64,000 nucleotides of DNA, taken from contig NZ_JQLI01000001.1 in assembly GCF_000744095.1 (NCBI RefSeq), positions 4,340,001-4,404,000 of the forward strand, in the 5' to 3' direction. This document shows positions 57,652 through 64,000 of this stretch, in pieces (position 1 is the stretch's first letter; every line of letters starts with the position of its first letter). Position numbers and translations under genes: made by a program. Source of the DNA: Cupriavidus necator A5-1 (GTDB lineage Bacteria; Pseudomonadota; Gammaproteobacteria; Burkholderiales; Burkholderiaceae). The notes under the pieces are model-generated. The model was not told where the DNA came from. It worked only from the letters and a program-made list of their open reading frames with translations, and did not search any database.

Positions 57652-60600
57652 ATGAGACTGACTGCGCTTTCCCCTGCCTTGCTGTCGCTGCTGGTCGCGG
57701 CCGGCGGCGCGTTGCTGACGGCGGGGGCGTGGCGCCAGGCGCAGCGGCTCGAGCACCAGCTGGCGCAGCAGCATTTCGACGTGCTGCTGGGACAGGCCAG
57801 CAGCGCGCTGCGCGAGCGCATGCTGGAGAACGAACGCCTGCTGCGCGGCGCTGCCGGCCTGATCACGGCCAACCCCGCCACCTCGCGCACCCAGTGGCGC
57901 AACTACCTCTACACCGCCCAGCTCGACGAACTGCCCGCCGGTACCCAGGCAATCGGCTACGCTCCGCTGACGACGCCGCAGCATGCCGCGCGGCTGGTGC
58001 AGGGCGCGCGCGCCGACGGGCTGGTCAGCTACGAGATCTATCCCCCCGGTCCGCGCGACCTGTATGCGCCGATCCTCTATATCGAACCGCTGGCAGGCAG
58101 GAACGCCCGAGCCGTGGGCTTCGACATGCTGTCCGAGCCGATCCGGCGCGCCGCGCTGGAGGCGGCCCGAGACAGCGGCGAACCGCGACTCACGCGCCGG
58201 CTCGAACTGATCCGCGAATCCGAAGCCTCGGTACCGCAGCATGGCGCGCTGGTAATCCTGCCCGTCTATGGCGGCGGGGTGGCGGTCAGCACGGTGGCGC
58301 AGCGGCGCCAGGCGGTGGTGGGCTATGCCTACGTGTCGCTGCGCCTGGGCGACCTGATGCGCGCGGTCAGTGGGCCGGCAGCGGCCGAGCTGGAGCTGTC
58401 GCTGCATGAAGGCAGCCCCGGCGTGCCCGGTGCGCTGCTGTCCGGCGAGCCGACCGAGGGCGAGCGGCGCGACGACGGCAGCGCCCCGTGGCTGCGCGGC
58501 GAACGCTTGATCCAGTACGGCGGCGGCACCTGGACGCTGCGCGGCGCCACCCGCCCCGCCTTCGAAGCCGCGTACGGCCCGCAGCAGGCCCGCCTGGCGC
58601 TTGCCGCAGGCTCGCTGGTCACCGTGCTGCTGGCCTGGCTCACCTACGCGCTGGCCCGCCAGCGCCGCACCGCACGGCAACGCGAAGCGCAGGCCGTGCA
58701 TGCCTGGGAAGACGACAGCGCGATGCTGCGGGCCTGCATGGCGCAAGCCGCGGACGGTTTTATCGTGACCGATGCGCAGGGCGTGGTGGTGAGCGCCAGC
58801 GAGCGCGCCGGGCAGCTGTTTGGCGCCGCTCCCGGTGCGCTTGCCGGGCGCAGCCTGGACACCCTCGTACCCGGCGCGACCGGCGTGGTTCCCGGCGGCG
58901 CGGCGGCACTGCCCGCGGCACACCGCGAGCTGACCGGGGTGCGCGACGACGGCAGCCGCTTCGCGCTGAGCGCCGGCGCGGCCCGCTTGCCCGGCGTCGA
59001 CGGCGGCTCCGCGCACTGGCAGTGGGCGATCACCGACCTGCAGCCCGTGCGGGAGGCGCAGCAAGACCGCGCGTTGCAGGCAGCGCGCTACGCGGGGCTG
59101 CTCGAGCATGCCGCGTTCTGCGTGATCACCTTCGATGACGACGGCCGCATCACCGGCATCAACCCCGCAGGCGAGCGCATGCTCTGGTACACCGCGGCCG
59201 AACTGGTTGGCCGCATGCGCATGACGGGGCTGCATGTCGCCGACGAACTGGCGTCCCATGCGCGGGCCCTCTCGCAAGAGCTGGGCGAGCCGGTCCCCGG
59301 TGGCCTGCCCGCGTTGGTGGCCAAGGCGCGGCTGGGCCTGAGCGATGAACGCGAATGGACCTGGGTGCGCAAGGGCGGCTCGCGCATGCCGGTGCAGATG
59401 GCGGTGGCCGCGTTGCCGGCGCCTGCGGATCCGGCCGCGTTGCCCGCGGACGCGACCGTGCCGCCCGCGCCGTCGGCGGGCTACCAGGCCATCGCCTACG
59501 ACCTGACCGAACGCCGCCGCGTGGACGAGTATATCCGCCACCTCGCGCTGCACGACCCGCTCACCGGCCTGCCCAACCGCGCCGAACTGAACGAGCGCGC
59601 ACAGCCGCTGCTGCTGCACGCGCGCCGCCACGGCGAGCGCGTGGCGCTGCTGCTGCTCGACCTGGACCACTTCAAGCACATCAACGATTCGCTGGGGCAC
59701 CCGGTCGGCGACGACGTGCTGCGCACCATGGCCGACCGCCTCAAGGGCGCGGTGCGCCAGGGCGACCTGGTGGCGCGCATGGGCGGCGATGAATTCGGCG
59801 TGGTGCTGGGCGGCCTGCGCCATGACAGCGAAGCCGAGCTGATCGCCGCCAAGATCCAGGCGCGCATCAATGAAGAACTGCAGGTCGGCGGCCAGCGCCT
59901 GCGCGTGACGGCGTCGATCGGCATGGCAGTGTTCCCGCACGACGGCGATACCCTGACCGAGCTGCTCAAGTGCGCCGACGCGGCCGTCTACGCCGCCAAG
60001 CAGGGCGGGCGCGCGCAGCTGCGCCGCTTTGCCAGCGAAATGGCCGAGGCCTCGCTGGCGCGTTTCACCATCGAAGGGCTGCTGCGCCGCGCGCTGGCCG
60101 GCAACGAGTTCCGCCTGCGCTACCAGCCCATCGTCGATACCGCCACGCTTGCGATCACCGGCGTGGAAGCACTGATCGCCTGGGACACCCCGGAACGCGG
60201 CCCGATGCAGCCGTCAGAGTTCATCCCCATCGCCGAGCAGAGCGGCCTGGTCGCGCCACTTGGTGAATGGACCCTGGCCACCGCCTGCCGCGAGATCCAG
60301 GGCCTGCGCCAGGCGCTCGGCCGCGAGATCGAGGTGGCGGTCAATATCTCGCCGCTGCAGCTGCGCCAGGCCAACTTCCCCGACACCGTGGCGCGCTGCC
60401 TGCGGGAGGCCGGCCTGCCGCCGCAGGGGCTGGTGATCGAGGTCACCGAAGGCATCCTGGTCGACGGCGGCGAGACCACCATCGAGACCTTCCGCCGCCT
60501 GCGCGAGCTGGGCGTGGGGCTGTCGATCGACGACTTCGGCACCGGCTACTCCGGGCTGAACTACCTGACGCGGTTGCCGATCAGCCGGCTGAAGATCGAC

Positions 60601-60876
60601 AAGTCCTTTGTCGACGACGTCGACGCGCCCGGCCACGACCAGGCGGTGGCCGCGGCGATCATCGCGCTGGGCCACCAGCTGCACCTCAAGGTGATCGCCG
60701 AAGGTGTGGAAACGGCGGCGCAGTTTGCCTTCCTGCGGGAGCAGGGGTGCGATGGGGCGCAGGGGTTCCTGTTCTGCCAGGCGGTGCCACCGGAGGCGCT
60801 GAGGGAACTGCTGGAAGCCCGGTTTGAGGAGCGGATCCCTGCGCCGGTGAACGGCGACGACTTGCGCGAGCCGTAA
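57652..60876 (+). CDS. CHASE-PAS-PAS-GGDEF-EAL c-di-GMP regulator
   Basis: A 1074-residue protein: membrane segment at about 8-28, CHASE-type periplasmic sensor (RTQWRNYLYTAQLDELPAG, then IGYAPL and EPLAGRNARAVGFDM), second membrane segment near 325, two PAS-like domains (about 365-460 and 480-620), GGDEF at about 711-715 with RxxD (RQGD) five residues before, and an EAL domain from about 800. The EAL site reads VEALIAW; NISPLQLRQ, EVTEGIL, DDFGTGYSGLNYL and EGVETAAQF supply the expected metal ligands. Both catalytic domains look intact, so the net activity is uncertain. The start at 57652 begins just before the first membrane segment. Confidence 0.92.
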   Translation: MRLTALSPALLSLLVAAGGALLTAGAWRQAQRLEHQLAQQHFDVLLGQASSALRERMLENERLLRGAAGLITANPATSRTQWRNYLYTAQLDELPAGTQAIGYAPLTTPQHAARLVQGARADGLVSYEIYPPGPRDLYAPILYIEPLAGRNARAVGFDMLSEPIRRAALEAARDSGEPRLTRRLELIRESEASVPQHGALVILPVYGGGVAVSTVAQRRQAVVGYAYVSLRLGDLMRAVSGPAAAELELSLHEGSPGVPGALLSGEPTEGERRDDGSAPWLRGERLIQYGGGTWTLRGATRPAFEAAYGPQQARLALAAGSLVTVLLAWLTYALARQRRTARQREAQAVHAWEDDSAMLRACMAQAADGFIVTDAQGVVVSASERAGQLFGAAPGALAGRSLDTLVPGATGVVPGGAAALPAAHRELTGVRDDGSRFALSAGAARLPGVDGGSAHWQWAITDLQPVREAQQDRALQAARYAGLLEHAAFCVITFDDDGRITGINPAGERMLWYTAAELVGRMRMTGLHVADELASHARALSQELGEPVPGGLPALVAKARLGLSDEREWTWVRKGGSRMPVQMAVAALPAPADPAALPADATVPPAPSAGYQAIAYDLTERRRVDEYIRHLALHDPLTGLPNRAELNERAQPLLLHARRHGERVALLLLDLDHFKHINDSLGHPVGDDVLRTMADRLKGAVRQGDLVARMGGDEFGVVLGGLRHDSEAELIAAKIQARINEELQVGGQRLRVTASIGMAVFPHDGDTLTELLKCADAAVYAAKQGGRAQLRRFASEMAEASLARFTIEGLLRRALAGNEFRLRYQPIVDTATLAITGVEALIAWDTPERGPMQPSEFIPIAEQSGLVAPLGEWTLATACREIQGLRQALGREIEVAVNISPLQLRQANFPDTVARCLREAGLPPQGLVIEVTEGILVDGGETTIETFRRLRELGVGLSIDDFGTGYSGLNYLTRLPISRLKIDKSFVDDVDAPGHDQAVAAAIIALGHQLHLKVIAEGVETAAQFAFLREQGCDGAQGFLFCQAVPPEALRELLEARFEERIPAPVNGDDLREP

Positions 60877-60887
60877 GCCCCCGGGCG

Positions 60888-60986
60888 ATATCAGCAACTT
60901 GCCGACGACGAGAAGCGCCTGATCAGGAACGACTTCGGCTGGGCCAACGCCATCCGCGACCGCCTTCTGGCCGAATCGAGCATGCG
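60888..60986 (+). other. Coding-like remnant without start or known family
   Basis: The plus frame reads RYQQLADDEKRLIRNDFG then WANAIRDRLLAESS, with natural-looking composition, but has no start codon, no continuation and sits in a 240-base spacer. It may be the fossil of a gene removed by a rearrangement. The family was not recognised. Confidence 0.35.
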
Positions 60987-61053
60987 CTGCGAAGGGCAGG
61001 CGGAGACGAAGCAAGCGGGGCGAATCCGCGCAACGGATGGCGCGGGCGGGCTC

Positions 61054-61069
61054 CGCAGAAACGGGTACG
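61054..61069 (-). repeat. Dispersed intergenic motif, copy at 61 kb (minus strand)
   Basis: Read on the minus strand this is CGTACCCGTTTCTGCG, matching the copy at 23180. Confidence 0.5.
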
Positions 61070-61115
61070 GTTGCGCGTTGTCATTGCCGTCATTGTCTTT
61101 GCCGCCTGGGCGGGT

Positions 61116-61439
61116 TCAGGCCTCACGTGGCGCTTCGCCGGTCTCCGGCGCGCCAGCGTGCAGGCGTCGGTACAGGTCGTCGATGCGCTGGCGGCTGGCC
61201 TGCAGTTCTTCGCGGCCGCGCTCGGTCAGCAGGTAGACCCGGCCGATGCCGTCTCGCAGCACGCTTTCCAGGTAACCTTCCATCTGCAGCGCGCGCAGCA
61301 ACGGGCGCACTGTGCCGATATCGACCTGGAAGCCGTACTCCAGCAGCATGTCGGCTAGCATCGCCACCGTGGCCGGGACTTCGAGGGCGAATTGGAGGAC
61401 GTAGACGCGGGCAAGCAGGCCAAGGAACTGTCGTTTCAT
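61116..61439 (-). CDS. PadR-like small transcriptional regulator
   Basis: A 107-residue protein with a winged-helix layout: VYVLQFALEVPATVAMLADML, DIGTVRPLLRALQMEGYLESV and GRVYLLTERGREELQASR, the last being the wing and C-terminal helix of PadR/MarR-type proteins. No ligand domain is present. The GLGRVY-like wing supports PadR. Target genes unknown. Confidence 0.7.
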   Translation of the reverse strand: MKRQFLGLLARVYVLQFALEVPATVAMLADMLLEYGFQVDIGTVRPLLRALQMEGYLESVLRDGIGRVYLLTERGREELQASRQRIDDLYRRLHAGAPETGEAPREA

Positions 61440-61979
61440 GTGGCTGGGAACGCAGCAGCTGCGGCAGCGGTTGACGCGGGTGGCGTTCGGATGTTCGGGA
61501 TTGCAGACGTTGTGCTACTGGGAGCACCTGGGGGCGCGAGGATCGCCACGGCCGAGCGGTGACAGACCGGCGCCTGGAAGCTGCGCATTTTACCGTCGGC
61601 ACAAAAAAAGAAGCCGCCAGAATCCTGGCGGCTTGTCGGGAATGCGTCGGAGGGGTCAATTAACTCTGGCGCAGACCAGAGTTTAATTTAATCGAATGCG
61701 GATTGTCACGTATCCGTTTCGGCCTCCCCTCCTGCGGGGGGTATGAGAGCAAGCACTTCGCAAAAATCGAGTTGTTTTTGTGTGACATTGTGCTGAAAAC
61801 GTCGCCTAACAGCGTTGTAGATCAGTCAATGGCCCATTAAAAACCTGCTTGGCTGGCGGTGGCGGTGCAATGACCGACCGAGGCATAGGTCCGAAACCAG
61901 CTTGCGGCACGCCCCGGACAGGCGTCAAATCGCGCCAACCCCTTCACCGCCCTGGCCTGCCCAGCGCTTCTTCCCCGCC
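61440..61979. other. AT-richer spacer with orphan minus-strand terminator, possible sRNA
   Basis: No gene recognised. Features read on the minus strand: TTGACT near 61830 as possible -35, a GGGGGG/CCCC-rich hairpin at about 61722-61741, a perfect AACTCTGG/CCAGAGTT hairpin at 61662-61683, then the terminator at 61611. A small RNA of about 200 bases is possible. Confidence 0.35.
61611..61634 (-). terminator. Rho-independent terminator, minus strand, without a gene upstream
   Basis: AAGCCGCCAG (61611-61620) pairs with CTGGCGGCTT (61625-61634); on the minus strand the stem is followed by a run of T residues (complement of 61603-61609). No protein gene transcribed into it is visible before the EamA gene, which runs the other way. 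Confidence 0.8.
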
Positions 61980-62903
61980 ATGAAACCCGCCGACCTCGCC
62001 CGACTGCTTGCCCTGGCTGCCATCTGGGGCGCCAGTTTCCTGTTTATCCGCATCGGCGCGCCGGTGCTGGGACCGATGCCGACGGCCTTCATACGGGTCC
62101 TGATCGGCGCCGTCACGCTGGCCGCCTGCCTGCCGCTGCCGCGCCTGCGTTGGGACATGCGCGGCAAATGGCGCGCGGTGCTGGTGCTGGGGGTGGTCAA
62201 TTCCGGCATCCCGTTCGTGATGTACGCGATCGCGGCGCTGTGGCTGCCAGCGGGCTATTCGGCGGTGTTCAACGCCATGACACCGCTGATGGGCGTGTTG
62301 ATCGGCGCGGTCGCCTTCTCCGAACGGCTCACGCGCGCCAAGGCGCTGGGCGTCCTGCTGGGCGTGGGCGGGGTTGCGGTGCTGACGCGCACCGGGCCGG
62401 TGGCATTCTCGACGGACGTTATGCTGGGCGCCCTGGCGTGCCTGGTGGCCACCGCCTGCTACGGCCTGGCCGGCTTCCTGGCGCGGCGCTGGATCACCGA
62501 GCGCGGCGGGCTCGACAGCCGCCTGGTGGCCGCCGGCAGCATGGTGGGTGCGACGCTGTTCCTGCTGCCGTTCTGCGTTGCGGCGCTGTGGCGCCATAAC
62601 ACGCTCCCCGCTGCCGGCGCCGGCGTATGGGGGGCCATGCTCGGGCTGGGCGTCGTGTGCACGGCGCTTGCCTACATCCTCTACTTTCGGCTGATTGCCG
62701 ACCTCGGTCCGGTGCGCTCGCTGACCGTCACCTTCCTGATTCCGCCGTTCGGCATCGTCTGGGGCGCGCTGTTCCTGGGCGAGGCGCTGTCATGGGCGCA
62801 TGCGGTGGGCGGTGTGCTGATCGGGGTGGCCGTGTGGCTGGTGTTGCGGCCGGTGGCGGGGGCTAAGGCCGCGGCGCAAGGACAGGCGGTGCCTGGTCGT
62901 TGA
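61980..62903 (+). CDS. EamA-family (DMT superfamily) transporter
   Basis: A 307-residue membrane protein with ten segments and two EamA repeats: AAIWGASFLFIRIGAPVLGPM begins the first and TACYGLAGFLARRWITERGG the second; IPPFGIVWGALFLGEALSWAH is the C-terminal EamA signature. Members export metabolites or amino acids. Substrate unknown. The ATG at 61980 precedes the first membrane segment. Confidence 0.88.
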   Translation: MKPADLARLLALAAIWGASFLFIRIGAPVLGPMPTAFIRVLIGAVTLAACLPLPRLRWDMRGKWRAVLVLGVVNSGIPFVMYAIAALWLPAGYSAVFNAMTPLMGVLIGAVAFSERLTRAKALGVLLGVGGVAVLTRTGPVAFSTDVMLGALACLVATACYGLAGFLARRWITERGGLDSRLVAAGSMVGATLFLLPFCVAALWRHNTLPAAGAGVWGAMLGLGVVCTALAYILYFRLIADLGPVRSLTVTFLIPPFGIVWGALFLGEALSWAHAVGGVLIGVAVWLVLRPVAGAKAAAQGQAVPGR

Positions 62904-62981
62904 CGTCGTAACGAACCGAAATCATGGCTTGGCGTTCACGTCCCTGGCGTCTGAGGATCCGGGTGGCGATATAGTCGGGTC

Positions 62982-63299
62982 ATGAAGATCCAGACCATCA
63001 TCGGCCACGACGGCAAGCCTGCGTTCGTAGTGATTCCTTACGCCAACTATGTCGAGCAATACGCGCGCGCAGGCGACCTGATTCCGCATGGAGTGGTGCG
63101 TCGTGTGCTCGCTGACGATGTGCCGCCCGTGCGCGCCTGGCGCGAGCATCTCGGGCTCACGCAGGCGGACGTCGCGGCGCGGCTCGATATCTCGCAGCCG
63201 GCCTATGCGCAGCAGGAGAACAGTATCCGCCTGTGCAAGTCTTCGCGTGAGCGCATCGCCGCCGCACTCGGCATCGCTGTGGCACAGCTCGACATCTGA
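62982..63299 (+). CDS. XRE-type helix-turn-helix protein with antitoxin-like N-terminus
   Basis: A 105-residue protein. The N-terminal 30 residues (MKIQTIIGHDGKPAFVVIPY) resemble the short beta segment of Phd/YefM or RelB-like antitoxins; residues about 48-105 form an XRE helix-turn-helix (WREHLGLTQADVAARLDISQPAYAQQEN). It looks like an antitoxin-type repressor, but no toxin gene flanks it on either side. It may be an orphan. Confidence 0.75.
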   Translation: MKIQTIIGHDGKPAFVVIPYANYVEQYARAGDLIPHGVVRRVLADDVPPVRAWREHLGLTQADVAARLDISQPAYAQQENSIRLCKSSRERIAAALGIAVAQLDI

Positions 63300-63335
63300 C
63301 CGGGAACTCCGCGACCGTCGCGGCGCGTAGGGCTT

Positions 63336-63614
63336 TCAGCCGTGCGCCGCCCGCGACCCCATGGCCGTCCCGGCGGCCACGTTGTACTGCTCGCGCACCA
63401 TCATCACCACGCGCCGCGCCTGGCGCAGGTGACGCACGGCATCGGCCTCCGTGCGCTCGGGGAAATCGACTTCGGCGCTCCAGTTGCAGCCGGTATGGTC
63501 CGGCCGGTGCACGCATACGGCGCGCAGCTGGCAGTCGTGGCAGCCGGGTTCCTGCCGCAGGCACAGGCTGAGCAGGCGTTTGAGTTCGGACAGCGGCTTG
63601 GTCAGGCGCTCCAT
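63336..63614 (-). CDS. Small cysteine-rich protein next to a Fur-family gene
   Basis: A 92-residue protein with five cysteines in residues 18-43 (LSLCLRQEPGCHDCQLRAVC and HTGCNW), suggesting metal binding, and a helical C-terminal half (DAVRHLRQARRVVMMVREQY). GAGGAGCC precedes the ATG at 63614. It is downstream of the Fur-family gene on the same strand (68-base gap), so a link to metal homeostasis is plausible. The family was not recognised. Confidence 0.6.
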   Translation of the reverse strand: MERLTKPLSELKRLLSLCLRQEPGCHDCQLRAVCVHRPDHTGCNWSAEVDFPERTEADAVRHLRQARRVVMMVREQYNVAAGTAMGSRAAHG

Positions 63615-63682
63615 GGATGGCTCCTCAGGTGCGCGGCATGCGGTGGCGAGGGCGGTCTCGCCGGATCGCTGGCGCAGGGCGA

Positions 63683-64000
63683 TCAGGCCCCGGCAGGCAA
63701 GGCCGGCATGCGTTCGCCGTCGGTGGCGCTGGCACGGCATGCAGGGCAAATGCCGTACAGTACCAGCATGTGCTCGCGCAAGACAAAGGCGTTGTCGGCG
63801 GCCACCTGGCGCTGGCGCTGCTCGATGCTTTCGTCGCGGAATTCTTCCACGCGGCCGCAGGCAACGCAGATCAGGTGGTCATGGTGGCCGCCTTCATTGA
63901 GTTCGAACACGGCGTGGTCGGACTCGAAGCTGTGGCGCAGCAGGATGTCGGCCTGTACCAGCTGGTTGAGCACGCGGTACACCGTGGACAGCCCCGCGTC
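63683..64000 (-). CDS. Fur-family metalloregulator (N-terminus beyond window)
   Basis: The minus strand is open from the window edge to a stop at 63683, giving the last 105 residues of a Fur-family protein. STVYRVLNQLVQADILLRHSF is the end of the DNA-recognition winged helix; FELNEGGHHDHLICVACGRVEEF carries the HHDH metal site and the first CxxC, and GICPACRA the second CxxC of the structural zinc. Fur or a Fur-like paralogue is most likely; Zur and PerR cannot be excluded. Its DNA-contacting N-terminal helices are outside the window. Confidence 0.9.
   Translation of the reverse strand, partial: DAGLSTVYRVLNQLVQADILLRHSFESDHAVFELNEGGHHDHLICVACGRVEEFRDESIEQRQRQVAADNAFVLREHMLVLYGICPACRASATDGERMPALPAGA

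Noticed and set aside
57166..59940. 924-codon minus frame opposite the GGDEF-EAL gene
   Set aside because: Antisense shadow with biased composition and no domain.

Overview
This is a high-GC window with the gene content of a Burkholderiaceae chromosome, most likely Cupriavidus or a close relative. The clues are three orphan Bug-type (tripartite tricarboxylate) solute receptors, each beside catabolic genes, a lut/lctP lactate locus under an LldR-like regulator, a short eutBC locus, and many LysR/GntR-controlled catabolic clusters. The species call is inferred from gene content only.

Layout. 1-2.6 kb: an aconitase-family dehydratase (cut by the window edge), a Bug receptor and a GntR regulator. 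3.0-8.4 kb: a five-gene cluster that looks like a Fap-type functional amyloid export system. It has a glycine-rich fibre-like protein, two small exported proteins with canonical double-glycine leaders, a periplasmic C39 peptidase and an outer-membrane barrel with an N-terminal coiled coil. A possible sigma-54 promoter and a perfect upstream palindrome precede it. 8.6-20.2 kb: a DUF1269 membrane protein, a branched-chain-type solute receptor, two oxidoreductases, a LysR/AtuA/Bug cluster, a metallo-beta-lactamase-fold protein, a GNAT, AMP nucleosidase and OmpW. 20.6-21.2 kb: two pieces of a leuA gene lying head to head, a decayed rearranged remnant. 21.4-25.9 kb: an Ig-like lipoprotein, a repeat-rich spacer and the feoA-feoB-small membrane protein operon with a Fur box.

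26.1-30.9 kb: a nested mobile element. A decayed group II intron, sitting directly behind a terminator hairpin, is interrupted by an IS1111-type insertion sequence. The transposase gene of that IS is in turn interrupted, after codon 15, by a second group II intron with an intact reverse transcriptase. Removing the inner intron exactly restores the transposase frame.

30.9-41.7 kb: a LysR regulator divergent from an acyl-CoA dehydrogenase/Bug/CoA-transferase operon, then lutA-lutC-lutB-lctP with a divergent LldR-type regulator flanked by two matching operators. 41.8-54 kb: a glucoamylase-like lipoprotein, an AI-2E-family permease, eutBC followed by a CsgC/CsgH-like small protein, a YbaK-type deacylase, a LysR/MHS transporter pair, an SDR, fumarase C and a Cys-rich copper-binding bundle. 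54.8-64 kb: a zinc-ribbon protein, two divergent c-di-GMP proteins (GGDEF; CHASE-PAS-GGDEF-EAL), a PadR-like regulator, an EamA exporter, an antitoxin-like HTH protein, a Cys-rich small protein and a Fur-family regulator cut by the right edge.

No tRNA, rRNA or CRISPR array was found. An intergenic motif GCGTACCCATTTCTGCGTG recurs at least six times in the window and is reported as an unexplained dispersed repeat.
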